From Granulosicoccus sp. (GTDB lineage: Bacteria; Pseudomonadota; Gammaproteobacteria; Granulosicoccales; Granulosicoccaceae), in contig JALZVU010000004.1 in assembly GCA_023301795.1 (NCBI GenBank), positions 1-64,000 on the forward strand: a stretch of 64,000 nucleotides of DNA, given 5' to 3'. Positions 56,461 to 64,000 of this stretch are shown here, piece after piece. Numbering within the stretch: the stretch's first letter is position 1; each line of letters begins with the position of its first letter. The notes under the pieces were generated by a model. The model was not told the DNA's origin and ran no database searches. It was given only the letters and a program-made list of their open reading frames with translations. A program made the translations under genes and the position numbers.

Positions 56461-56495
56461 GCTTATACAGCGCCTTAGTTTGGCGCTGTATAAGC
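56461..56495. terminator. Bidirectional hairpin between TRAP protein and IMPase genes
   Basis: A perfect 14-bp stem (GCTTATACAGCGCC with its complement) has a 7-base loop. It covers the last codons and stop of the minus-strand IMPase gene and lies 28 bases after the TRAP gene. There is no clear T-run on either side. Confidence 0.75.
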
Positions 56496-57272
56496 TTGTG
56501 TTGCCATTTCACGAACCTGAGCATATACCCCTTCGCAAGCTGCAACCACTCGACCACCGTTGTTCAGCATCGATTTCATGTTGAACGGCTCAACCGATCC
56601 ACCCGACTCTTCAATCATCAGCAACGCAGCAATGCAATCCCACGCATTCATATGTGGCTCGGTGAAGCCGATAAGACGCCCAGCAGCTACATAGGCAAGA
56701 TCAAGTGCACCTGACCCGCTACGCCGAAACATCCCGTCGTGCTCAAGCAACGCAGACAATAATGCAAGGGTGCCTTCTGCAGGTATTCGGGTGCTGTGTC
56801 CGACACCCAAAGTACCTTCATTGAGCTGCGTTACCGAACTGGCTTGTATGTGTTGCCCGTTCAGCTTTGTGCCGCCACCACGAATCGCTGTGAATGTCTC
56901 GTTACAGACAGGGTCGCAGATGACAGAGCTTACGCACTGATCATTGTGCACACACGCTAAAACCACACACCAACCCGGCGTACCATTGACAAAATTAGTG
57001 GTGCCGTCAATTGGATCAATAACCCAGGTAAATCCACTAATACCCTCAACAGTATCGTGCTCTTCCCCAATAATGGCATCGTCTGGAAAAGCATCGGCTA
57101 TCGCTGCACGTAGTTCCAGTTCAACAACCTTGTCCGCGTTCGATACCCAGTCTTGTAATCCCTTCTGCTCAATGGCAAGTTTATCGCGCTCTCGAAATAG
57201 AACCAAAGCGCTTTGGGCAGCTTGCTCCGTCATGACGATTGCATGAGCAAATCGTGTATCAGTGGGGTTCAT
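56475..57272 (-). CDS. Inositol-monophosphatase-family phosphatase
   Basis: The 265-residue protein has the Mg/Li-type phosphatase motif: E70 (GEEHD), D86 and D89 in WVIDPIDGTTNF, and D212 (NAWDCIAALLMIEESGG). It would dephosphorylate a small phosphomonoester such as inositol-1-phosphate; histidinol phosphatases and SuhB look similar. AGGA precedes the ATG. It is monocistronic. Confidence 0.9.
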   Translation of the reverse strand: MNPTDTRFAHAIVMTEQAAQSALVLFRERDKLAIEQKGLQDWVSNADKVVELELRAAIADAFPDDAIIGEEHDTVEGISGFTWVIDPIDGTTNFVNGTPGWCVVLACVHNDQCVSSVICDPVCNETFTAIRGGGTKLNGQHIQASSVTQLNEGTLGVGHSTRIPAEGTLALLSALLEHDGMFRRSGSGALDLAYVAAGRLIGFTEPHMNAWDCIAALLMIEESGGSVEPFNMKSMLNNGGRVVAACEGVYAQVREMATQAYTAPN

Positions 57273-57460
57273 GGTGTTCCTAGGTGGAGCGTCTGAGAGA
57301 TCCGTTAATGATTTGTTACGAGATCGGTGCGTAGGCAGCCTTGTTAAGATAGGCTCGGCTGTGATTTATTGCCGAGTTTGTGTGCGCTTCTCTTAAAGTT
57401 ATGCAGCCTTCACATTAATAGCTTTGCACGAGTATAGGCTTCTACAAAAGAGCGCGCAGC

Positions 57461-58456
57461 TTATTTTCCAGGCAAACGCATTCGATACTGCGTAGGCGAC
57501 ACACCAAATGATTTGCTGAACTGCCGACTCAAGTGCGCATTGCTGGCAAACCCTGTCGCTTGAGCGACATCAGCGACCGACAACAAACTGCCGCGAAGAA
57601 GCCCTTTTGCTTTGCGTAGCCTTAGCCCTGAATAAAACTCCAACGTACTGGCACCTAAATGCTGCCGAAAAAGACGATTAATCTGGCGAACGCTAACGCC
57701 CACAATCTCAGCAATCTGAGACAAGGTCAGTGGATCATCCATGTGATTTTCCATGGCTTGAAGTGCTTTGAGCACTCCAATATCGCCCACCCCGTGACGC
57801 TGAGCCAAACCCGCCACCTGCGGATTCTCACCCGGCCGAACATCGGTGTGAATAAACCAGTCACTTACACGCTGAGCAAAGTGGCCACCGTGATGCTCGG
57901 TAATCAAGGCGTGCATCATGTCCATAGCCGCTGTACCACCGGCGCAGGTGAGACGACCGCGGTCGCGAACAAACAAAGTTTTTTCGATAATCAGTTTGGC
58001 TGATACATCGCGTAGTTGTGAGACATGGTCCCAATGAATAGTTAAGCGATGCCCTTCCATAATGCCTGCTCTGGCAAGAATCAACGGACCCGCCGAAACA
58101 CCCCCAATCGATACTTTTCTCGATGCTAGCAATCGCAGCCAATGATCCAGTCGACGTAGCCGATGGCCTTGAGGCTCACTACCCGCGACCACCAAGACCA
58201 TATCAAAATCGACATTTTCTCCCAGGTAGGTGTCAGCGCCGATAATTGCGCCAGAGGAACTAACCGACCGCGAACCGCTGGCCGGTATGTTCAGCACACT
58301 GTACAGCTCACGTCCGGCAATCAGATTGGCAGCCCGCAGCGGCTCCATCGCGGACGCATAAGACATCAACGCAAATCCGTCGATCAGAACAAACGCTATT
58401 CGAAATGGCCCGGGAAATGGCTTGAGAAATGGTTTGGGGTGAGCAAATACGTCCAT
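57461..58456 (-). CDS. GlxA-family AraC-type regulator
   Basis: The 331-residue protein has an N-terminal DJ-1/PfpI-like domain (about 15-200) and a C-terminal AraC helix-turn-helix pair (about 225-325, ending FSKSFGVSPTQYRMRLPGK). It is divergent from soxBDAG with an 86-bp gap. Pseudomonas GbdR and SouR, which activate glycine-betaine and sarcosine genes, belong to this family, so activation of the sarcosine oxidase operon is plausible. Confidence 0.88.
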   Translation of the reverse strand: MDVFAHPKPFLKPFPGPFRIAFVLIDGFALMSYASAMEPLRAANLIAGRELYSVLNIPASGSRSVSSSGAIIGADTYLGENVDFDMVLVVAGSEPQGHRLRRLDHWLRLLASRKVSIGGVSAGPLILARAGIMEGHRLTIHWDHVSQLRDVSAKLIIEKTLFVRDRGRLTCAGGTAAMDMMHALITEHHGGHFAQRVSDWFIHTDVRPGENPQVAGLAQRHGVGDIGVLKALQAMENHMDDPLTLSQIAEIVGVSVRQINRLFRQHLGASTLEFYSGLRLRKAKGLLRGSLLSVADVAQATGFASNAHLSRQFSKSFGVSPTQYRMRLPGK

Positions 58457-58542
58457 ATAAGATAACTATACGTCTATTTCAGACAAACACAAAAGCCTTT
58501 TTTTGATGCACCATCATTACAGCTATTCGCAAAGTGATCCAA

Positions 58543-59793
58543 ATGCGCTATTCCGCCTTTCAGATTTTCAAGCAAGGACTTACGGGCAACAAACACTGGC
58601 CCAAGACATGGCGTACTCCTGATCCTGCTCAACAATATGATGTGATCATCGTCGGTGGCGGCGGCCACGGGCTTGCCACAGCCCACTATCTGGCCAAAGA
58701 GCACGGGATTACCAACGTAGCGGTACTGGAAAAAGGCTGGCTCGGTGGCGGCAACATAGGGCGCAACACAACCATCATTCGCTCTAATTACCTACTGCCC
58801 GAAAATGAGCCGTTTTACGAGCTATCAATGAAACTCTGGGAGGGGCTGGAACAAGATATCAACTACAACGCGATGGTGTCGCAGCGCGGCATTATCAACC
58901 TCTACCACAGCGATTCTCAGCGTGATGCTTATGTGCGCCGTGGCAACGCCATGCTGATGGCAGGTGCAGATGCGGTATTGCTGGATCGCGAAGGCGTACG
59001 CGCACAATACCCTTTTCTGGACTTTGACAACGCCCGATTCCCCATTCGAGGTGGGCTCTGGCAACCACGAGCGGGCACTGTACGCCATGATGCTGTTGCG
59101 TGGGGCTATGCACATGCAGCAGACAGCCGAGGTGTAGACATCATCCAGAATTGCGAGGTCAACGGCTTCATCATGGAAGACGGTAAATGCGTTGGCGTCA
59201 ATAGTACGCGTGGCAGCATCCGCGCCAAAAAAGTTGCTGTGTGCGTGGCTGGATCATCAGGTCGTGTCATGTCCATGGCAGGCTTACGCCTGCCTATCGA
59301 AAGCCACGTCCTGCAAGCCTTTGTCAGTGAAGGCCTGAAGCCTGTGATACCCGGCGTTATTACCTACGGTGCTGGACATTTTTACATCAGCCAGTCAGAC
59401 AAGGGCGGCCTTGTCTTTGGCGGCGATATTGATGGCTATAATTCTTATGCCCAGCGTGGCAATCTGCCAACAGTAGAAGACGTTTGTGAAGGTGGTATGG
59501 CCATGATGCCTGTTATCGGGCGCGCCAGATTGCTGCGCATGTGGGGCGGCATCATGGACATGTCGATGGACGGATCACCTTTCATCGACCACACCTCAAT
59601 ACCAGGCTTGTATTTTAATGGTGGCTGGTGCTATGGCGGATTCAAGGCTACGCCTGCCAGCGGTTGGTGCTATGCCCACCTCATCGCTACAGAACAACCA
59701 CACGAAACCGCGAAAGGCATGCGCCTGGACCGTTTCAAAAGTGGTGCCGTCATGGACGAACGTGGCGCTGGTGCGCAGCCTAACCTGCATTGA
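58543..59793 (+). CDS. soxB: Sarcosine oxidase beta subunit
   Basis: The 416-residue flavoprotein has YDVIIVGGGGHGLATAHYL (dinucleotide site) and LGGGNIGRNTTIIRSNYLL, both diagnostic for heterotetrameric sarcosine oxidase. H182 (TVRHDAVAWGYA) is at the position of the His that holds covalent FMN in the family. ATG 58543 is chosen over GTG 58534. It is the demethylating subunit of the sarcosine to glycine reaction. Confidence 0.95.
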   Translation: MRYSAFQIFKQGLTGNKHWPKTWRTPDPAQQYDVIIVGGGGHGLATAHYLAKEHGITNVAVLEKGWLGGGNIGRNTTIIRSNYLLPENEPFYELSMKLWEGLEQDINYNAMVSQRGIINLYHSDSQRDAYVRRGNAMLMAGADAVLLDREGVRAQYPFLDFDNARFPIRGGLWQPRAGTVRHDAVAWGYAHAADSRGVDIIQNCEVNGFIMEDGKCVGVNSTRGSIRAKKVAVCVAGSSGRVMSMAGLRLPIESHVLQAFVSEGLKPVIPGVITYGAGHFYISQSDKGGLVFGGDIDGYNSYAQRGNLPTVEDVCEGGMAMMPVIGRARLLRMWGGIMDMSMDGSPFIDHTSIPGLYFNGGWCYGGFKATPASGWCYAHLIATEQPHETAKGMRLDRFKSGAVMDERGAGAQPNLH

Positions 59794-59806
59794 AAGAGGC
59801 TGAGCA

Positions 59807-60103
59807 ATGTTAATAAATCACCCACAGCTAGGCCCTCGTGATGCAGCAGAGTTTGTCTATCTTGGCGATGCAAGCCTGATGCATCGCCCTGATGCACAAA
59901 GCCCAACTGCGGCTGAAGAATTTCATGACTACCTGCACCTGCGTGATAACCCCGCAGGTGTCCACCGTGAACTGTGGTATCACGAGCAAGGCGATCGCGC
60001 CTGGTTGATCGTCACTCGTAATACGCTGACGCATGAGATTACGAATGTGCAGATGGCCCGCGACGTCGCTCTGGCTGAACAACAAGGCCATGTTGCATCA
60101 TGA
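59807..60103 (+). CDS. soxD: Sarcosine oxidase delta subunit lacking zinc cysteines
   Basis: The 98-residue protein keeps the SoxD framework (GPRDAAEF near residue 10, RDNPAGVHRELWYHEQG and RNTLTHEI). The usual CPxCGPR at the N-terminus is HPQLGPR, and the later GC is GD. So three of the four family zinc ligands (Cys, Cys, Cys) are replaced, leaving only the His and a possible substitute His. It overlaps soxA by 4 bases and sits in the standard B-D-A-G order. Confidence 0.92.
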   Translation: MLINHPQLGPRDAAEFVYLGDASLMHRPDAQSPTAAEEFHDYLHLRDNPAGVHRELWYHEQGDRAWLIVTRNTLTHEITNVQMARDVALAEQQGHVAS

Positions 60104-63051
60104 ATAACGAAAGCATGCGAGTCCACGATGGCCTTTTGCCTGACGCAGCACCCATAAGCTTTATCTTCAACGAGCGCAAGTACACCGCGCGCGTGGGCGA
60201 CACACTAGCCTCCGCTTTGCTCGCCAATGGGCAGAAACTGGTAGGGCGCTCTTTCAAATATCATCGCCCACGCGGCATCTTCAGTGCAGGCCCCGAAGAG
60301 CCCAGCGCCTTAGTGGAGCTGCGTACAGGTGCTCATCGCGAACCCAATACGCGAGCCACCGTTACCGAAGTGTTCGCAGGGCTTGAAGCCTCCAGCCAGA
60401 ATCACATTGGCCCACTGGGTTTCGATGTCATGGCCATCAATGACGCACTCTCCACGTTCTTGTCCGCCGGGTTTTACTACAAGACGTTCATGTGGCCCAA
60501 AGCTTTTTGGGAAAAGCTTTACGAACCGATCATTCGTGCAGCCGCGGGGCTTGGCAAGCTCTCAGTCCAAGAGGACCCTGATACCTATGAGAAAGGCTTT
60601 CTCCATACTGATTTATTGATCATTGGTGCAGGCCCCGCTGGTTTGAGTGCAGCACTGGCAGCTGGACGCGCGGGCGTAAAAGTATTGTTAGTGGACGAGG
60701 ACTTTCTGCCAGGAGGCAGATTGAATCTGGAACGCTTTGACATCGATGGGCAATCGAGTGCTCAGTGGGCTAGCAACGCTATGGCAGAACTGACAACACT
60801 GCCCAATGTTCGTGTATTAACCCGCACCACTGTGTATGGCGTTTACGACCACGGAATCTACGGCGCCCTTGAACGCGTGAGTGACCACCTGCCTACAGGC
60901 AGTCACGACAAACCACGACAGATTTTATGGCGTATCTATGCCAAACGCTCGCTGTTGTGCAGCGGAGCAACAGAGCGCTCCATCGCGTTTGGCAACAACG
61001 ATCGACCCGGCATTATGCTAGCAGGTGCTGCGCGTGCTTATCTGAACCGGTTCGGCGTCTCTCCGGGCAAACAGATTGCGGTATTTACCAATAACGATGA
61101 CGGTTGGCGCACAGCCGTGGATTTTCAAGCAGCTGGTGTGGAAGTAACCGCCGTTATTGATACACGCTCTATCGCGCCACCGGTTGACATCAACGTTCCC
61201 GTATTCATGGGCAATCGCGTATGCGATACCGCCGGTCGGCTTGCCCTGCATAGCGTGACACTCACTAGCGGCGAGACGATCTACTGCGATTGTCTGGCAG
61301 TGTCTGGGGGCTGGAGTCCAAACGTTCACCTTACCTGCCACCAACGTGCACGCCCGATATGGGATGACACACTAGCGGCCTTTGTTCCAGGTACTGACCT
61401 GCCTGCCGAGATGCAAGTAGCCGGTGCAGTAAACGGTGACATGGATCTGGCTTCTGCATTAAACGCAGGACATCAAAGTGCGCTGAGCATACTCAAAAAC
61501 ACTGGAAATAACGCCAAAATTCCTCCTGCGCCCCAGGCCAACGCTGAATCCTCGCGCATTACCGCTTTCTGGCAGGTACCTGATTGTCTTGGTCGTGCAT
61601 GGATTGACTTACAAAATGATGTCACCACTAAAGACCTTCAACTATCGCACCGCGAAGGTTTTCGCTCTGTGGAGCACGCCAAACGATACACAACACTGGG
61701 TATGGCAACTGACCAAGGGAAAACATCCAATGTTCTGGGGCTTGCCGTTATGGCTGACATTGCCGGTCAGACTATTCCCCAAACCGGTACTACTATCTTT
61801 CGTCCGCCCTACACACCTATTCCTATTGGAGCACTTGCAGGGCGCTCGCGTGGCAAACATTTCAGACCTACCAGATTGCCACCGTCACACAACTGGGCAA
61901 GCACGCAAGGCGGCTCATTTGTAGAAGTGGGCGCCTGGTTAAGAGCGCAATGGTTTACCCAAGCGGGCGAGACGCATTGGCGTCAGAGCGTCGATCGAGA
62001 AGTGCTCCAAACGCGGAAGTCTGTCGGGTATTGTGATGTCACCACGCTGGGCAAAATAGATGTGCAAGGTAGAGATGCCGCGCAGTTTCTGGATAAGGTT
62101 TACGCCAATACCTTTTCTACCTTGAAGGTGGGTCGTGTGCGATATGGCCTGATGCTACGCGAAGACGGATTTGTCATGGACGATGGCACCACTGCACGCC
62201 TGGCAGAACATCATTTTCTGATGACCACCACTACGGCCAATGCGGTCAGTGTATTCCGGCATATGGAATTTTGTCGTCAGTGTCTTTGGCCGACTCTGGA
62301 TGTCCATCTGGTATCAGCCACCGAACAATGGGCGCAGTACGCTATCGCCGGACCAAACTCGCGGCGCCTGCTCGAGGCTCTTGTGGACGAGCCTTTCGAC
62401 ATCAGTAACGAAGGGTTTCCGTTCATGGAGTGTGCAACGCTTACCGTTTGCAATGGCACACCAGCACGCCTGTTCCGCATATCATTCTCTGGTGAGCTGG
62501 CTTTTGAACTAGCAGTGCCTGCACGCTATGGTCATGCGCTTATGGACGCACTGGCAGAACATGGCAAAGCTTTTGATGCTGTCCCCTACGGACTCGAAGC
62601 ACTCGGTGTCATGCGTATCGAGAAAGGTCATGCCGCTGGCAATGAGTTGAACGGCCAGACAACCGCTGCCAATCTTGGGCTTGGCCGCATGGTATCAGCT
62701 GCTAAAGATTGCATCGGCAAAACATTATCAACGCGTCCAGCGCTTAATACGAATGACGCTAACCAGCTTGTCGGCTTTATCCCTGTAGACAGCCAACAGA
62801 GCCTGCGTGCAGGTGCCCATTTTATCGATGAGGGTGCACCACTCACCTTAGCCAGTGATCAAGGATGGATGACATCAGTGGCCTATTCGCCCTCTTTGCA
62901 AACCTCCATAGGCTTAGGCTTTATTCGTCATGGCCAAGAGCGTATGGGTGACCAGGTGTTGGCCAGTAGCCCACTACACAACGAGCAGATAGCAGTCACC
63001 ATTGTCTCGCCACACTTTGTTGACCCACAGGGAGAGCGTCTACGTGCTTAG
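60100..63051 (+). CDS. soxA: Sarcosine oxidase alpha subunit
   Basis: The 983-residue protein has an N-terminal 2Fe-2S-ferredoxin-like region without cluster cysteines (about 15-110), a central NAD/FAD-type domain (DLLIIGAGPAGLSAALAAGRAG) and a C-terminal GcvT-like tetrahydrofolate domain (about 620-980). It oxidises the flavin with NAD-linked chemistry and passes the one-carbon unit to tetrahydrofolate. Its stop lies within the soxG overlap. Confidence 0.95.
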   Translation: MNNESMRVHDGLLPDAAPISFIFNERKYTARVGDTLASALLANGQKLVGRSFKYHRPRGIFSAGPEEPSALVELRTGAHREPNTRATVTEVFAGLEASSQNHIGPLGFDVMAINDALSTFLSAGFYYKTFMWPKAFWEKLYEPIIRAAAGLGKLSVQEDPDTYEKGFLHTDLLIIGAGPAGLSAALAAGRAGVKVLLVDEDFLPGGRLNLERFDIDGQSSAQWASNAMAELTTLPNVRVLTRTTVYGVYDHGIYGALERVSDHLPTGSHDKPRQILWRIYAKRSLLCSGATERSIAFGNNDRPGIMLAGAARAYLNRFGVSPGKQIAVFTNNDDGWRTAVDFQAAGVEVTAVIDTRSIAPPVDINVPVFMGNRVCDTAGRLALHSVTLTSGETIYCDCLAVSGGWSPNVHLTCHQRARPIWDDTLAAFVPGTDLPAEMQVAGAVNGDMDLASALNAGHQSALSILKNTGNNAKIPPAPQANAESSRITAFWQVPDCLGRAWIDLQNDVTTKDLQLSHREGFRSVEHAKRYTTLGMATDQGKTSNVLGLAVMADIAGQTIPQTGTTIFRPPYTPIPIGALAGRSRGKHFRPTRLPPSHNWASTQGGSFVEVGAWLRAQWFTQAGETHWRQSVDREVLQTRKSVGYCDVTTLGKIDVQGRDAAQFLDKVYANTFSTLKVGRVRYGLMLREDGFVMDDGTTARLAEHHFLMTTTTANAVSVFRHMEFCRQCLWPTLDVHLVSATEQWAQYAIAGPNSRRLLEALVDEPFDISNEGFPFMECATLTVCNGTPARLFRISFSGELAFELAVPARYGHALMDALAEHGKAFDAVPYGLEALGVMRIEKGHAAGNELNGQTTAANLGLGRMVSAAKDCIGKTLSTRPALNTNDANQLVGFIPVDSQQSLRAGAHFIDEGAPLTLASDQGWMTSVAYSPSLQTSIGLGFIRHGQERMGDQVLASSPLHNEQIAVTIVSPHFVDPQGERLRA

Positions 63052-63637
63052 TCAACCCTTGTATGCTACCGCGCCCCTGGCTGGTTATCGGCAAACCATC
63101 AACGGCACCCTGGCGCAAGAAATAGAACACTTCAGCCTTATTGCCATCAGCATCCCTGACGGTGGTCACGAGTCGCTAAACGCAGCACTGGAGTCGCATT
63201 GGCAACTATCGCTGCCTGAAACCGGCACCTGTATACGTAGCAGCGACCGTGCATTTGCGCAGAACTCGTCCTCACTTGTATTGTTTGGCATGCAAACAGA
63301 TCAATGCTTGCTAGTGTCAACGGCAGCCTCAGCGTTTGAACAGGACCCGTTTGAGCATGTGCAGCAATTGCTGGGTGACGCTGCCTACCTTACCGACCAG
63401 TCTGACAGTTACGCAGCATTAGACATTCAAGGACCAACAGTGCTCAAAGCCATGGAACGAATTTGTACACTAGACCTTGAAACTTTTACAGCCTCAACAG
63501 TGGCACGAACAGCGATGGAGCATCTGTCCGTTATCGTTGAACGACCCGAAAACGACAGGCTCAGGCTTTACTCTCCACGCTCATCAGCGTCGAGCTTTTT
63601 ACATGCAGTTACAACGTCGCTGGCATTGGCTTACTGA
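63044..63637 (+). CDS. soxG: Sarcosine oxidase gamma subunit
   Basis: The 197-residue protein starts at GTG 63044 inside the end of soxA, with GGGAG upstream. It belongs to the SoxG family by context and weak sequence similarity (a YAALDIQGP element and a C-terminal GcvT-like fold). The longer frame from 63002 is rejected as it extends well into soxA without a site. Confidence 0.88.
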   Translation: MLSQPLYATAPLAGYRQTINGTLAQEIEHFSLIAISIPDGGHESLNAALESHWQLSLPETGTCIRSSDRAFAQNSSSLVLFGMQTDQCLLVSTAASAFEQDPFEHVQQLLGDAAYLTDQSDSYAALDIQGPTVLKAMERICTLDLETFTASTVARTAMEHLSVIVERPENDRLRLYSPRSSASSFLHAVTTSLALAY

Positions 63638-63684
63638 CATGCAAAATCACTCATTAACGATCCCTTCAAAGAGGACTCAATAAG

Positions 63685-64000
63685 GTGGCAACAGCGCCCG
63701 ACAAGGTCAAGCAAACACAAGGAGTCTGGAAGTCTGGACGTGGCAAGGGACGGCACCGTCCAAAGGGCCGCGAACTCAGCGATCTGGCGTTAGAACAAAT
63801 CACCACGTTACTGGGCACACGCGAACGACGTGCAGACCTTCTCATAGAGCACTTGCACCTTGTTCAGGATACTTACGGGCATTTGTCGGCCAGCCATATT
63901 CGAGCATTGGCAGAACTGATGCGATTGAGTCAGGCTGAAGTGTATGAGGTGGCAACGTTCTACGCCCACTTCGATGTTATCGGTGACGATGAAGCTCCAC
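63685..64000 (+). CDS. fdsG: NAD-dependent formate dehydrogenase gamma subunit, 3' truncated
   Basis: The frame opens at GTG 63685 and runs through the window end without a stop; only 105 codons are seen. The protein GRGKGRHRPKGRELSDLALEQ, the DLLIEHLHLVQDTYGHLS stretch and QAEVYEVATFYAHFDV match FdsG, the thioredoxin-like 2Fe-2S subunit related to NuoE. Cluster cysteines would lie past the end. AGAGGA precedes the start. Its position directly after soxG suggests it disposes of the formate derived from the sarcosine methyl group. Confidence 0.88.
   Translation, partial: MATAPDKVKQTQGVWKSGRGKGRHRPKGRELSDLALEQITTLLGTRERRADLLIEHLHLVQDTYGHLSASHIRALAELMRLSQAEVYEVATFYAHFDVIGDDEAP

Noticed and set aside
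1..64000. tRNA, rRNA, CRISPR arrays, insertion sequences, prophage genes
   Set aside because: None found: no transposase or integrase gene, no spacer-repeat array, no cloverleaf with conserved TTCGANNC arm was noticed by eye. A covariance search would be needed to exclude small RNAs.

Overview
This is a 64 kb stretch of chromosome from a Gram-negative bacterium, most likely a marine, heterotrophic gammaproteobacterium. Pointers are outer-membrane barrels, lipoproteins, a possible GlyGly-CTERM tail, TRAP transporters, an alginate-type uptake and cleavage locus (brown-algal polysaccharide), and tetrahydrofolate-linked sarcosine oxidase. A Granulosicoccus-like, seaweed-associated organism would fit, but that is a guess from gene content. 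I see no IS element, prophage, CRISPR array, tRNA or rRNA.

Layout. (1) 1-2.7 kb: end of a Na+/Ca2+ exchanger, a TerD protein, and a CyaC-type adenylate cyclase with a di-heme-type membrane anchor and a ferredoxin domain. (2) 2.8-12.9 kb: alginate oligomer locus. A GntR/FCD regulator and a glucarate-dehydratase-like enzyme diverge from an AlgS-AlgM1-AlgM2-AlgQ-like ABC importer, a PL15-type exolytic oligoalginate lyase and an SDR that may reduce the unsaturated monomer (DEH). (3) 13-20.4 kb: an ABC exporter facing back, then TRAP dctPQM, DUF2848, an APH-family kinase and RidA. The same 11-bp motif overlaps putative promoters of the ABC importer and of dctP, which suggests one regulator controls both. 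(4) 20.4-28.5 kb: DUF3570/DUF4266, a copper amine oxidase, and three secreted or envelope proteins (barrel, lipoprotein, esterase). (5) 28.5-34.3 kb: 3-hydroxyisobutyrate-dehydrogenase-like protein, ROK kinase plus NagA (amino-sugar catabolism), MarC, AbrB-family protein, CutC. (6) 34.4-40.6 kb: thiamine operon led by a TPP riboswitch: thiD, a ThiXYZ-like HMP-precursor ABC importer, thiO, thiS, thiG, thiE; no thiC. (7) 40.7-45 kb: gcvT-gcvP behind a tandem glycine riboswitch, no gcvH. (8) 45.1-49.6 kb: RluF, a repeat-rich DUF222/HNH protein, a gene-poor 0.6 kb AT-rich gap, and an alpha/beta hydrolase. (9) 49.7-57.3 kb: potABCD polyamine importer, ArgE-type deacetylase, an orphan Tat-exported TRAP binding protein, and an inositol-monophosphatase-family enzyme. 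(10) 57.4-64 kb: GlxA-type AraC regulator divergent from soxBDAG, followed by fdsG, cut by the window end.

How it fits together. Alginate oligomers would be imported by the ABC system, cut to unsaturated monouronate by the lyase and reduced by the SDR; the TRAP system may bring in a monomeric acid under the same control. Sarcosine oxidase yields glycine and a one-carbon unit; glycine cleavage and formate dehydrogenase are the expected downstream steps. ThiO shares glycine as substrate but feeds thiazole synthesis. All functions are inferred from motifs, lengths and neighbours; no database search was run.
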